Below, in pieces: positions 7,378-15,957 of a stretch of 34,890 nucleotides of DNA. Source of the DNA: Akkermansia muciniphila (GTDB lineage: Bacteria > Verrucomicrobiota > Verrucomicrobiia > Limisphaerales > BJHT01). Made by a program: the position numbers and the translations under genes. The notes below the pieces were generated by a model. The model did not search any database and had not been told where the DNA came from. It saw only the letters and a program-made list of their open reading frames with translations. The DNA lies in NCBI GenBank assembly GCA_945861535.1, contig CAMAUZ010000081.1:1-34890 (forward strand), given 5' to 3'. Every line of letters begins with the position of its first letter. Positions within the stretch are counted from its first letter, which is position 1.

Positions 7378-8685
7378 ATGAATGTCTCCGATTCGCCGCT
7401 CCAACGCGCCCGACGCCTGGCGACGATCGCCACACTGTGGTTCGCGTTTGCCGCCAACGCGTCCGCCGCCGAGCCACCAGCCACGCCCACCGCCGACCCC
7501 ATCACCATCGGCCCGGCGGACTGGCCCTGGTGGCGCGGACCGCAACGCAACGGCGTGGCCGACGCCAAGCAGGAGCCCCCGCTGAAATGGAGCGCGACAG
7601 AAAACATCCTCTGGAAAACCCCCGTGCCCGGCCGCGGCCACGGCTCGCCGATTGTTGTCGGCGACCAGGTTTTCCTCGCCACCGCCGAAGCCCCGGACGG
7701 CATCCAATCCCTGCGCTGCTACGACCGCCTGACGGGCAAGGAAGTCTGGCAGACCGAGGTGCATCGCGGGCCGTTTCCCAAAGGCAATGACAAGAGTTCC
7801 TTCGCCTCCGCGACTCCCGCGTGCGATGGCCGCCGCGTCTTCATCAACTTCCTGCACAAGGGCGCGGTCCACACCACAGCCCTGAGCCGCGACGGCAAGC
7901 AGCTCTGGCAGACCAAGATCACCGACTACGTCCTGCACCAGGGCTTCCCGACCTCGCCGGCCATTTATCAATCGCTCGTGATCGTCTCCGCCGACAACAA
8001 AGGCACGGGCAGAATCGCCGGCCTCGAACGCGCCACCGGGAAAATTGTCTGGCAACACGAGCGCCCGAAATTCCCCAACTACGCCTCGCCCATCATCCTC
8101 CACGTGGACGGCCGCGACCAACTCCTCCTCACCGGCTGCGAACTCGTCACCAGCCTCGACCCGCTCACCGGCAAAGTGCTCTGGGAAACCAAAGGTTCGA
8201 CCACCGAATGCGTCACCTCGCCCGTCACCGACGGCCAGAGCATCATCATCAGCGGCGGCTATCCGAAGAACCACGTCGCCGCCATCCGCGCCGACGGCTC
8301 GGGCAAGGTCGTCTGGGAAAATAGCAGCCGCGTTTATGTCCCCTCGATGCAGTTTTTTCAGGGCCATCTCTACGCCGTGCAAGACGCCGGCGTCGCCGCG
8401 TGCTGGAATTTCGCCACCGGCACCGAACTCTGGAAAGGCCGCCTCGGCGGCGGTTTCAGCGCCTCGCCCGTGCTCGTCGGCGAGCACCTCTACGCCGTCA
8501 ACGAAGCCGGCAAGACCTTCATTTTCAAAGCCAAGCCCGACGCTTTTGAACTGATGGGGGAAAACCAACTCGGCGACGAAGCGATGGCCACGCCGACGAG
8601 CTGCGGCGGACGCATCTACATGCGAGTAGCGTCGCGCAAAGACGGGCAACGGCAGGAACTGCTGTATTGCATCGGGAAGAAGTGA
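7378..8685 (+). CDS. Exported PQQ-like beta-propeller repeat protein
   Basis: From ATG 7378 the protein has 435 residues; a GGAG lies 8-12 nt upstream, which favours this start over the ATG at 7336. A signal peptide ends near ASAAEPP. The mature protein opens with DWPWWRGPQRNGVAD, the typical entry of the outer-membrane-type PQQ-like propellers, and continues with repeated blades of the pattern Gly-x-hydrophobic followed by LDPLTGKVLWE, ERATGKIVWQH and NFATGTELWKG. Such proteins occur next to secreted hydrolases in Verrucomicrobia and Planctomycetes and are usually annotated as outer membrane protein assembly factor BamB-like; most lack dehydrogenase catalytic residues, and none are seen here. 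A structural or binding role is more likely than an enzymatic one. A second member of the family is at 28821-30170. Confidence 0.88.
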   Translation: MNVSDSPLQRARRLATIATLWFAFAANASAAEPPATPTADPITIGPADWPWWRGPQRNGVADAKQEPPLKWSATENILWKTPVPGRGHGSPIVVGDQVFLATAEAPDGIQSLRCYDRLTGKEVWQTEVHRGPFPKGNDKSSFASATPACDGRRVFINFLHKGAVHTTALSRDGKQLWQTKITDYVLHQGFPTSPAIYQSLVIVSADNKGTGRIAGLERATGKIVWQHERPKFPNYASPIILHVDGRDQLLLTGCELVTSLDPLTGKVLWETKGSTTECVTSPVTDGQSIIISGGYPKNHVAAIRADGSGKVVWENSSRVYVPSMQFFQGHLYAVQDAGVAACWNFATGTELWKGRLGGGFSASPVLVGEHLYAVNEAGKTFIFKAKPDAFELMGENQLGDEAMATPTSCGGRIYMRVASRKDGQRQELLYCIGKK

Positions 8686-9180
8686 CACGGGTGAGTCAGC
8701 CGAAACCATTCCGTCGAACCGAATCTATTGGACCACCGAGACGCGATGAACACAGGGCGGCGGAGCCGCAACCGCACTGGAGCGCGACCGGTCCCCGGTC
8801 GCAGCGGCAACAGCGGAGCCAGGGTGCTGAGATTTTCTGGCGTCGTCGCAGGTGCGGAGCCGCTGCGGGCGGGGACTGCCCGCGCGCCGAAAACCTCGCG
8901 CCCCGCGAGGATTTCGCAGGGTTGTAGTACCGAGAAAAACGAAGGGGAGCCGGCTTCAACAACCCGGAGGATGTTCGCAATGTGAAGGTTCCTTGGGAAG
9001 GGACCATGTCCGGACTTCGCCCTGTTCGGAAATTTGAACTTTGACCACGAACTGCCTTTGCTTGCGTTCCCAACGGCATTCGAGATTCCGACCCGTCGAA
9101 CCCAGCGACATCCATTTTTTAGACCCGATATTGAAACATTCCCCCCGCATGGCGGGTGAGACCTCCTGAACCACCAATCT
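8686..9180. other. Intergenic spacer with one family-5 element
   Basis: This 495-nt gap holds the palindromic element at 8741-8930 and then about 250 nt with lower GC just before the DUF1080 gene, probably carrying its promoter. No clear -35/-10 pair with correct spacing was found. No open frame with coding character is seen. Confidence 0.5.
8741..8930. repeat. Family-5 palindromic element, variant arms
   Basis: The head cgatgaacacagggcggcgg and the tail carrying gcgaggatttcgcag then gttgtagtac match the other family-5 copies. The inner arms at 8779-8807 and 8860-8888 share only the ends (ggagcgcg, cgcagcgg) with the copy at 10898-11106. Their middle is different (accggtccccggt), yet they still pair with each other at 23 of 29 positions. 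Confidence 0.65.
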
Positions 9181-10815
9181 ATGAAACAATCACTCCAGCT
9201 CTTTGCGCTCCTTTGCTTTCTTTGCGGCGAATCCCTCCCCGCCGCGATTCCGGGTGCGGGCGGCTGGCGGCATGAGGAGTTGCGGCGGTTCAAGGCCGCC
9301 GAGGCGAATCAGGGTGTCGCGGTGGATGCGGAGTTTTTCTACGTCATCGACAACCACGCGCTCGGCAAATACCGCAAGGACACCGGCGCGCGTGTCGGCG
9401 GCTGGGACGGCGGCAAGGCCGGGCGTCTCCAGCATCTCAACGCCGGCGTGGTGATCGCGGACCGCCTCTATTGCGCGCACTCGAATTTTCCCAAGCTGCC
9501 GGCGGAAAGCTCGGTCGAGATCTGGGACACGGCCACGATGCAATCCGTCGGCCAGCATCGCTTCGAGCAGCCGCCCGGCTCGCTCACGTGGGCGGTGCCG
9601 CGCGGTGGGGAATGGTTCGCGTGCTTCGCGCATTACCGGCCGTTGAGTGATCCGGCGCGGGCGCAGGTGGTGAAGTTTGATGCGCAATGGCAGCGGCTCG
9701 CGAGCTGGTCGTTCCCCGCCGACCTGATCCAGCGTTTCGCCGGCAGCAGCGCGTCCGGCGGCGGATTTGGGCCGGGCGGCGCGCTCTTCGTCACCGGCCA
9801 CGACGCGCGCGAACTCTACGTGCTCGGCTTTGGTAGCTCGACATTCCAATGTCGAGTCCCCGGCGCAGGGGCGGAAGACTCGACATTGGAATGTCGAGCT
9901 ACTGCGATGCCGGAGGACTCGACATTGGAATGTCGAGCTACGAGGGCGGTGCTGGAATGGCAGGCCACCATTCCCATCAGCGCCGAGGGTCAGGCGTTCG
10001 CGTGGGACCCGGTGGAAACCAACCTGCTCTACTCGATCTCGCGTCCCCGGCGCGAAGTCATCGTCTCGCGCATCACCCGCGGCGCGGCGACGATACCCTC
10101 TGCCGCCGTTGCCCCCGCTGCGCCGTCCGGATTGAGCGCCGAGGAGAAGCGCCTCGGCTTCGAGTCCCTCGCCGACGGCCAGGGCTTCACCGGCTGGGAG
10201 CACAAGGGAAACTGGGTCGTCGCGGATGGCGCGTTCCATCGCAAAGACAAGGGCGGTGATCTCACCTACACCGCGCGAAAAATCCCCGACGACTTCGAAC
10301 TGCGCTTCGAGTGGAAGGTCGCGAAGGGCTGCAACAGCGGCGTCTATTACCGGCCCGGCCAATACGAGTATCAGGTGCTCGACAACGTCAACAGCCCCTA
10401 CGGCGAGAATCCGCGTCAGGCCGCCGCGTCGCTCTTCTTCTGCATGGCCCCGGCGCGCGACGCCACCCGCCCGATCGCCGAATGGAACGAAGGCCGCATC
10501 GTGGCGCAGGGCACCGTCATCCAGCACTGGCTCAACGGCGAGGCGGTGATCGACTTCGATTACACCGACCCGCGCTGGGCGAAAGAGATTGAGCTGCTGC
10601 GCATCCGCGGCGCGAACCTCGCGGCGCGCGGCGCGCTCCTCCGCCTGCAAGACCACGGCGCAGACGTGTGGTTCCGCCACCTTCGTCTGCGCACCATTCC
10701 CGCGGATGAAAAGCTCGCGCGCTTTCTCTTCACGCCGATGCCGATCCCCGCAGAGGCGATGAGAAAGGAACAGGCGCGGATCGAGCAGATGCTCAAAGCG
10801 AAAAAGAAACCGTGA
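9181..10815 (+). CDS. Secreted propeller-DUF1080 protein (3-keto-disaccharide hydrolase domain)
   Basis: The 544-residue protein begins with a signal peptide (about 1-21, LFALLCFLCGESLPAA). Residues 30-290 have repeated strands suggestive of a beta-propeller (YVIDNHALGKYRK, SVEIWDTATMQSVGQHRF). Residues about 325-515 are a DUF1080 domain, recognised by FEWKVAKGCNSGVYYRP and the later WNEGRIVAQGTVIQHWLNGE. DUF1080 is a concanavalin-like beta-sandwich, now often named 3-keto-disaccharide hydrolase because some members act on 3-keto-glucosides. Oddities: residues 218-254 are encoded by three copies of a palindromic repeat, giving STFQCR and twice DSTLECRAT, and the signal peptide overlaps a sequence also present between genes at 14561-14593. 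Frame is kept, so the gene is probably functional. The protein is predicted to be periplasmic or extracellular. Confidence 0.87.
   Translation: MKQSLQLFALLCFLCGESLPAAIPGAGGWRHEELRRFKAAEANQGVAVDAEFFYVIDNHALGKYRKDTGARVGGWDGGKAGRLQHLNAGVVIADRLYCAHSNFPKLPAESSVEIWDTATMQSVGQHRFEQPPGSLTWAVPRGGEWFACFAHYRPLSDPARAQVVKFDAQWQRLASWSFPADLIQRFAGSSASGGGFGPGGALFVTGHDARELYVLGFGSSTFQCRVPGAGAEDSTLECRATAMPEDSTLECRATRAVLEWQATIPISAEGQAFAWDPVETNLLYSISRPRREVIVSRITRGAATIPSAAVAPAAPSGLSAEEKRLGFESLADGQGFTGWEHKGNWVVADGAFHRKDKGGDLTYTARKIPDDFELRFEWKVAKGCNSGVYYRPGQYEYQVLDNVNSPYGENPRQAAASLFFCMAPARDATRPIAEWNEGRIVAQGTVIQHWLNGEAVIDFDYTDPRWAKEIELLRIRGANLAARGALLRLQDHGADVWFRHLRLRTIPADEKLARFLFTPMPIPAEAMRKEQARIEQMLKAKKKP
9833..9941. 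repeat. Three in-frame copies of a 26-bp palindromic repeat
   Basis: Copies lie at 9833-9858, 9877-9902 and 9916-9941. The last two are identical and direct; the first is their exact reverse complement. The core is ctcgacatt-gg-aatgtcgag, a 9-bp perfect palindrome with a 2-nt centre, flanked by ga on one side and ctac on the other. The direct copies are 39 nt (13 codons) apart, so both are read in the same frame. The insert lies between strands of the propeller part of the DUF1080 protein. Confidence 0.92.
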
Positions 10816-10897
10816 CGGGCGGCGAGTTCACTTCCGCTGCCACCGAACGTCCGAGCCGCAACTATTGGGTGGAAACCGCCGCGAGGACCACAGGGAT

Positions 10898-11106
10898 GCG
10901 AGGACCACAAGGGGGCGGAGCCGCAACCCAAGGAGCGCGGCTGTGTCCGCCGCGGACCAGCCGCAGCGGCCCCGAACGCCCGGAGGCACCCGCTGAATTC
11001 AAAGGCGTCCCTTGCGGCCAACCCGCTGCGGCTGGTGCTCCGCGCACACAGCCGCGCTCCGGGAGAAATCCTCGCGGCGCGCGAGGATTTTGCAGAGTTG
11101 TAGTAC
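10898..11106 (+). repeat. Family-5 palindromic element, outer left copy
   Basis: The head gggcggagccgcaac is followed by inner arms 10932-10969 and 11023-11060 (ggagcgcggctgtgt to ccgcagcgg and back) and a tail with a small cctcgcg/cgcgagg hairpin ending gttgtagtac. The copy at 11562-11761 is its inverse over about 190 bp with scattered mismatches. Confidence 0.75.
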
Positions 11107-11193
11107 AGAGTGGCGAAGCCGCAGCCGAACCAGTTGGGAACGCCCTTCCCGCGCCGGTGGTTTTCCTTGGTCAATACGTGGCCGCCCGTTTCC

Positions 11194-11303
11194 TGTCCCG
11201 GAGGGACGCCGCAGGAGATTAGCCGGGGGCAAGTCCGCGCCAGCGGACGCCGCCCCCGGAAATCGTGCCGCGTGGTTCCGTGCCCCAGCGGGGCATCGAA
11301 GAA
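11194..11303 (+). repeat. Family-4 element, inner left copy
   Basis: A roughly 110-bp block runs from tgtcccggagggacgccg through gattagccgggggcaag, gcgccagcggacgccgcc and gtgccccagcggggcatcg. It contains small palindromes (cccggaggg, gccccagcggggc). It is repeated inverted at 11396-11505 and again at 14337-14445. Confidence 0.8.
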
Positions 11304-11395
11304 CTGGTCCGGATTGTCGGATGATCGCTGGCGGCTCGATCTGCCCGAGGCGACGAGCGGTGGTGGAGACGCTGCGGGGCGGCCGACGCCAAAAA

Positions 11396-11505
11396 CTTCT
11401 CCGATGCCCCGCTGGGGCACGGCCCGTTCGGCGTGGCAACCGGGGGCCGCGCCCGCTGGCGCGAGCTTGCCCCCGGCTAATTTCCTGCGGCGTCCCTCCG
11501 GGACG
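11396..11505 (-). repeat. Family-4 element, inner right (inverted) copy
   Basis: This is the inverted counterpart of 11194-11303, beginning cgatgccccgctggggcac and ending cgtccctccgggac. The two copies together form an inverted-repeat pair around a centre of about 92 nt, which shows no recognisable gene or motif. Confidence 0.8.
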
Positions 11506-11561
11506 AGGAGCCAGGCGGCGACAGCAATTCTCTGGGGGGCTGGTGGTGGCCGGCGCACCGG

Positions 11562-11761
11562 CAAACTCCTCGCGGCGCGTGAGGAGTTTGCCCGGAGCGC
11601 GGCTGTGTGCGCGGAGCACCAGCCGCAGCAGGTTGACCCCACGGGACGCCTCGGTTCCCAACGGATGCTCGCGGGGATTCCGGGCCGCTGCGGCTGGTCC
11701 TCGGCGGACACAGCCGCGCTCCGCTAGAGTTGCGGCTCCGCCGCCCTGGGTTCATCGTGCG
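11562..11761 (-). repeat. Family-5 element, outer right (inverted) copy
   Basis: Read on the minus strand it has the head gaacccagggcggcggagc, arms ggagcgcggctgtgtccgcc and ctgcggctggtgctccgcgc, and the start of the cgcgaggagttt tail. The gttgtagtac end found in other copies is missing. It lies about 50 nt upstream of the glycosidase-like gene. Confidence 0.75.
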
Positions 11762-11809
11762 CCTGTGATCCTTCGGGAACGGCTGGACTGAATCGATAGG
11801 TTTGAGTTC

Positions 11810-14035
11810 ATGCCCGCAAACGCAGCCATGAAACCACGCAACACCCGCCGCCTCCGCCGCGCCCTCGGCCTCTGCCTCCTCCTGCTCGCCACCGCCGCCC
11901 GCGCCGCCGCGCCGCAACTGGTCGCGCCGGACCGCACCAAGCAGCTTGTGCTCGACCCGCGTGTCATCCAGTCCGTCACCAACGCGAAGCTCACGCTCGG
12001 CACCATCGAGAAAGACCCGCACAACCCGCTCTTCCGCGCCGATCAGCCGTGGGAGAACGCGCTCAACAATTTGTACCCAAACGTGCTTTGGGACGCCGAC
12101 GCGCAGCGCTTCAAGCTCTGGTACAAATGCGTGCTCACCGACAAAAGCGTCATCGCGCAGATGGCCGATCCGGTGACGATTCACGACCAAGGCTGGTTCC
12201 TGCTGTATGCGACTTCGCGCGACGGGTTGGCGTGGGAGAAGCCGGCGGTCGGGCAGTTTGGCTTCGGCGGTTCGCGCACGAACAACGCCGTCGCCCGCGA
12301 CACGCCCAACGTCGGCGTCTTCCGCGACCCGCACGATCCCGACGCGACGCGGCGATTCAAAATGGTCTATGACGTGGGCCTCGGAAAACCGCGCACGCGC
12401 ACCTCGCCGGACGGCGTGACGTGGAGCGAACCGCAGGAGCCGCGGGGTTTCGCGGGCTACAACGGCGACACGCACAACAACGCGTTCTGGGACGAGCGCT
12501 CGGGGAAATACGTGTGGTTCACCAAGGCTTTTCTCGGCGAGCGGCTGGTCGCGCGTTTCGAGAGCACGGACTTTGTGAACTGGAAATCGAGCGGCGTGGT
12601 GCTTCGCTCGACCGTCGGCGAGGGCCGCACGCACCAGACTTATTGCCTGCCGGTGTTTCCGTATGCGAACGGCTATCTCGGCTTCGTGATGATGTATCAC
12701 GTCGGCACGGATCGCGCGGTGGACTGCGAACTGGCGTGGAGTCCCGACACGGTACACTGGACGCGCGTCGCGCCCGGCACGCCGTTCATTCCGCGGGGCG
12801 CGCAGGGAAGCTACGACAGCGCCTGCATTTACGCGCCGGCCGGCCCGGCCATCGCGCAGGACGGGAAGCTGCTGATTTTTTACGGCGGCGATTTTTTCCC
12901 GCATCAGGGCTGGAAACGCCATTGCCTCCCGTGCCTCGCCCGCGTGCGCGTGGACGGCTTCGCAGGCTACGAACCGAGCACGCCCGGCGGCGAGGCGACC
13001 GTCATCACGCAACCGCTGCTCGTCACCGGCCCGCTCCAGGTCAGCGCCGACGTGCGCGGCTCGCTGACCGTGAGCGTGCTGGATGAACCGGACTTCACGG
13101 GCGCGGTGGTTGGCGGAGACATGACCGATGGTGAAATAAAGTGGCCGAGCCGCGACTCAGCGACGCTGCGCGGGAAAATGGTGCGGCTCAAATTCACCCT
13201 GCGCGACGCGAAGCTCTATGCGTTTCGCGGGCTTGAGCTGGTGCCCGCGCCGGTCGCGAACACGGGCGTGCGGCACTTCACCGAGCCGCTCGATTTCAGC
13301 CTCGGCTTTCCCGGCGCGACCAACGGCGTGGTCGTCCGCCACACGATTGATGGCACTGAGCCAACCGCGGGTTCGCCCGTCGTGCGTGGGCCGCTGCGGC
13401 TGGCGCAGACGACGCGGGTCCGCGCGCGGGCGTTCCTCGTCGGCGTGACGGGCGGCGGGCCGGAGTTCGACGCGGTCTTCACGCGCCGCGAGCCGCGACA
13501 CGTGACGTGGCCCACCCCGGTGACGCTGACCTTCACCTTTGATCAGCCGGGTTCTGAATGGCGCGGCGCGGACAAGCTGGAGCAGCGCGCGTCCGGTGGC
13601 GTCGCGGGCGGCTACCTCACCGTGTCGCGCGGCGGCGGGCTGCGACCCTTCGCGTATCTGCCGCACAACGCGACCAACGGCCTCGCGGGCAACTGGCCGG
13701 TGAAGTTCGGCGGGACCGGAGCGAACCTCAGTTTTCACACGCGCGGCGCGGAGGCGCGCGGCGGTTTTCAGGTGGAGCTCTTCGCCCGCGATCTCGCGCC
13801 GTGGACCTACGCGCGGCTGCCGAAGTTCACCACCGGATGGCACCGCGTGACCGTGCCGGTGCGCTGGGATTGGAACGACGCCGAAGCCGAGGCCGCCGGC
13901 TGGGTGCGGGGCCTCGCGGCATTTTCGTGGCGCGACACGATCACGCACCTGGGCAAGGTGGTCGTCGCGGCAGGCGCGGCCGGGGGCGCGAGTTTCGATT
14001 TGGATGAGTTCAACGTGACGGCGTTTGCAGATTGA
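11810..14035 (+). CDS. Secreted glycosidase-like beta-propeller protein
   Basis: The 741-residue protein has a signal peptide with an Arg-rich n-region and core LGLCLLLLATAARA. An in-frame ATG at 11828 gives a more typical leader and may be the true start. Residues about 40-400 resemble the five-bladed propeller of GH43/GH32/GH130-like proteins of Verrucomicrobia and Planctomycetes: repeated YPNVLWDADAQRFKLWY, FKMVYDVGL, NNAFWDERSGKYVWF and ELAWSPDTVHWTRV. About 506-545 is a chitobiase C-terminal-like segment (HTIDGTEPT then TRVRARAF), and 560-741 is a beta-rich C-terminal domain possibly binding carbohydrate. I cannot assign catalytic residues with confidence, so a precise GH family or substrate is not claimed. 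The protein is predicted to be exported. It is preceded by the nested repeat spacer and followed convergently by the sulfatase gene. Confidence 0.83.
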   Translation: MPANAAMKPRNTRRLRRALGLCLLLLATAARAAAPQLVAPDRTKQLVLDPRVIQSVTNAKLTLGTIEKDPHNPLFRADQPWENALNNLYPNVLWDADAQRFKLWYKCVLTDKSVIAQMADPVTIHDQGWFLLYATSRDGLAWEKPAVGQFGFGGSRTNNAVARDTPNVGVFRDPHDPDATRRFKMVYDVGLGKPRTRTSPDGVTWSEPQEPRGFAGYNGDTHNNAFWDERSGKYVWFTKAFLGERLVARFESTDFVNWKSSGVVLRSTVGEGRTHQTYCLPVFPYANGYLGFVMMYHVGTDRAVDCELAWSPDTVHWTRVAPGTPFIPRGAQGSYDSACIYAPAGPAIAQDGKLLIFYGGDFFPHQGWKRHCLPCLARVRVDGFAGYEPSTPGGEATVITQPLLVTGPLQVSADVRGSLTVSVLDEPDFTGAVVGGDMTDGEIKWPSRDSATLRGKMVRLKFTLRDAKLYAFRGLELVPAPVANTGVRHFTEPLDFSLGFPGATNGVVVRHTIDGTEPTAGSPVVRGPLRLAQTTRVRARAFLVGVTGGGPEFDAVFTRREPRHVTWPTPVTLTFTFDQPGSEWRGADKLEQRASGGVAGGYLTVSRGGGLRPFAYLPHNATNGLAGNWPVKFGGTGANLSFHTRGAEARGGFQVELFARDLAPWTYARLPKFTTGWHRVTVPVRWDWNDAEAEAAGWVRGLAAFSWRDTITHLGKVVVAAGAAGGASFDLDEFNVTAFAD

Positions 14036-14336
14036 GTGGGCGGCGCGATGGAGGTTCCGAGGTGGAGCGCGTCCGTTTCGGCCGCAGCGCGGGCAGAAGG
14101 AATGGACGGGCGGAAATATCCGACGACCTCCGGCTGCGGTGCGCGCTGCGGGCACGGCAGGGCGCGGATGATTTGGTTGGCGGCGCGGGAGGATGCCGCT
14201 GGCGAGCAAGGCCAAGTTGGGCAGGGGAATTTGGGGCAAGGGAATGGGAAGGGATGAATGGGAGGCGGGCCGGGCGGGCCGTCCGGGCAACGGCAGAATC
14301 GTTGCGCGGCACGAGGCTCTTGCCGACCGGACTGTT

Positions 14337-14445
14337 TCTTCGATGCCCCGCTGGGGCACGGAGCCACTCGGCGCGGAATCCGGGGGCCGCATCCGCTGGC
14401 GCGGACTTGCCCCCGGCTAATTTCCTCCGGCGTCCCTCCGGGACT
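14337..14445 (-). repeat. Family-4 element, third copy
   Basis: It is in the same orientation as 11396-11505 and nearly identical in the blocks cgatgccccgctggggcacg, cttgcccccggctaatttcc and cgtccctccgggac. It lies downstream of the sulfatase gene's 3' end. Confidence 0.8.
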
Positions 14446-14479
14446 GGAACCGGGCGGTCACGCACGCGCGACGAGTTCA

Positions 14480-14535
14480 GAAACTCCACACACCGCAGCC
14501 CCGAAGTTGCCGCTGCGACCGGGGACCGGTCGCGC
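14480..14535 (-). repeat. Half of a family-5 element
   Basis: Read on the minus strand it carries cgcgaccggtccccggtcgc followed by agcggcaac, the arm type of the variant element at 8741-8930. The partner arm and the head and tail are absent, so this is a fragment. Confidence 0.5.
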
Positions 14536-14560
14536 GCCGATTCGCCCTGCGTCCCTTTCC

Positions 14561-14593
14561 CTCTTTGCGTCTCTTTGCGTTCTTTGCGGCAAT
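14561..14593. repeat. Short tttgcg-type run matching a signal-peptide coding segment
   Basis: A run of ctctttgcg, tctctttgcg and ttctttgcggc units. It matches 9199-9231, the signal-peptide part of the DUF1080 gene, at 27 of 33 positions without gaps. Confidence 0.6.
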
Positions 14594-14604
14594 TCCCCAG
14601 ACCG

Positions 14605-15957
14605 TCACTTCGCCCCGCGTTTGCCGGCTTTTCCTTTCGCCTTCCCCGGCGCGGCGTTGGGCTTGTCGAGCTGCGCCGGACGCGCGTCGCGGAACTGATC
14701 GAGCGCGCCTTGGAGCAGTTTGGCGGCGGCGGCGGCATCGCCTGTGAGCGCGGCCACTTGGAGCGGATGCTTCTCCGCGCGGTCCGCGCCGAGGTCGAAG
14801 AAGTCGCCGCTGCGGTAGAGCTTGAAGCGCTGGTTGAAGGCAAGTTCGCGCACCGTGGTGTCGTTGCCTTGGCGCGGCGAATACCACGAGTACACCCACG
14901 GCCGCGGATCGCCTTTTTCGCCACGGAGCTGTGGCAGGTAACTGCGGCCGTCCAGTTTCAACCCACCCGGCATCGGCACGCCCGCGGCCGCGCAGAGCGT
15001 CGGGAGGAAATCCGTGCTGTCCACCAGGTCCGCGCAGACCGTGCCCGCGGCGGTCTTGCCCGGCCAGTTCACGATGAGCGGCACATGCATCCCGGCGGCG
15101 GTGGTCGTGCCTTTGCCCCCGATGACGACGCGGTCACCCATCATCGAACGCGTGCCTTTGCCCGTGCCGTTGTCGCCGAGGAACAGCACCAGCGTGTTCT
15201 CGCGGAGGCCGAGCGCGTCGAGCTTGGCGACGAGTTTGCCGATCAGGGTGTCCATGTATTCCACCATGTCGCCGAAGTGTTTCTCGGCCTGGTTCACCTG
15301 CTCGCCGCGCGCCTGCGGGTCCCACGTCTTGCTGGCGGGCGTGGGCTGGTAGGGCGAGTGCGTGAGCATCATCGGATAATAGAGAAAGAACGGGCGCTCC
15401 TTGTGGCGCGTGATGAAGTCGAGCGCGTAGTCGTTCACCAGGTCGGGGCCGTATTCGCCGTGGGTGTAGTCCTTCTCGACGCCGTTGATTTCGAGGCCGG
15501 GATTCGCGTAACGCGGCGGCCGGCGCGTGTGCTGCCAGAGGCAATGCTCGTCGAAACCGTACTTTTTCGGCAGTTCTGGATCGCGCCCGAGCTGCCATTT
15601 CCCCGCGATGCCCGTGACGAAACCCGCCTGTTTGAAGAGGTTGCCGAACGTGACCGCCTGCGGGTCCATGTTTCCGAACGTGAGATAATTCCGCACGTTG
15701 TATTGGCCGGTCATCATCTGCACCCGAGTGGGCGTGCAGAGCGGCTGCGCGTAGCAATGTGTGAAACGCGCGCCCGTCGCCGCGAGCTTGTCCAGCACTG
15801 GCGTCCGGTAGCTGGTGCCGCCGTTCGCGCCGATGGTCTCGAAGCCCAGATCGTCGGCGAGGATGAGGATGACGTTGGGTTTGGCGGCGGCGGCGGCGTG
15901 GACCGCGACGAGGAGGCAACTCACGAGCAAAACAGCGGGCCAGCGGAGGAATTTCAT
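14605..15957 (-). CDS. Secreted sulfatase
   Basis: The 450-residue protein starting at 15957 has a signal peptide ([21 protein letters not shown]) immediately followed by the sulfatase opening [13 protein letters not shown], with metal ligands Asp34 and Asp35. The formylglycine site is CTPTR (Cys74-Arg78), so maturation by a formylglycine-generating enzyme is expected. Other conserved points are GKWQLG (Lys120), LTHSP (His200) and FLGDNGTGK (Asp262-Asn263), all in normal order. The family removes sulfate esters, in this phylum mainly from sulfated polysaccharides; the substrate is not readable here. The C-terminus is Lys/Ala-rich. The longer frame starting at 16086 lacks a leader at its N-terminus and is rejected. 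No anaerobic maturase or FGE is in the window. Confidence 0.94.
   Translation of the reverse strand: MKFLRWPAVLLVSCLLVAVHAAAAAKPNVILILADDLGFETIGANGGTSYRTPVLDKLAATGARFTHCYAQPLCTPTRVQMMTGQYNVRNYLTFGNMDPQAVTFGNLFKQAGFVTGIAGKWQLGRDPELPKKYGFDEHCLWQHTRRPPRYANPGLEINGVEKDYTHGEYGPDLVNDYALDFITRHKERPFFLYYPMMLTHSPYQPTPASKTWDPQARGEQVNQAEKHFGDMVEYMDTLIGKLVAKLDALGLRENTLVLFLGDNGTGKGTRSMMGDRVVIGGKGTTTAAGMHVPLIVNWPGKTAAGTVCADLVDSTDFLPTLCAAAGVPMPGGLKLDGRSYLPQLRGEKGDPRPWVYSWYSPRQGNDTTVRELAFNQRFKLYRSGDFFDLGADRAEKHPLQVAALTGDAAAAAKLLQGALDQFRDARPAQLDKPNAAPGKAKGKAGKRGAK

Larger units (their letters stand above)
10816..11809. other. 1-kb spacer built of nested inverted repeats
   Basis: No gene is supported in this 994-nt gap. 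It consists of a family-5 element, a family-4 element, a roughly 92-nt centre, then an inverted family-4 element and an inverted family-5 element, listed separately. The last 48 nt before the next gene show a weak AGG only. Confidence 0.75.
14036..14604. other. Convergent intergenic region with repeats
   Basis: This 569-nt region lies between the converging glycosidase-like and sulfatase genes. It holds a family-4 copy (14337-14445), half of a family-5 arm (about 14480-14535) and a tttgcg-rich run (14561-14593). No convincing terminator hairpin with a T run was seen in 14036-14336. Confidence 0.55.

Noticed and set aside
5593-8709. 1038-codon open frame on the minus strand
   Set aside because: It lies antisense to the SGNH hydrolase and PQQ-propeller genes, both of which have clear motifs and signal peptides. 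The antisense frame is open only because of high GC third-position bias and has no recognisable domain.
10816-11809. Nested inverted repeats considered as an insertion sequence
   Set aside because: There is no transposase frame between the arms; the 92-nt centre is too short. Called a composite repeat instead.
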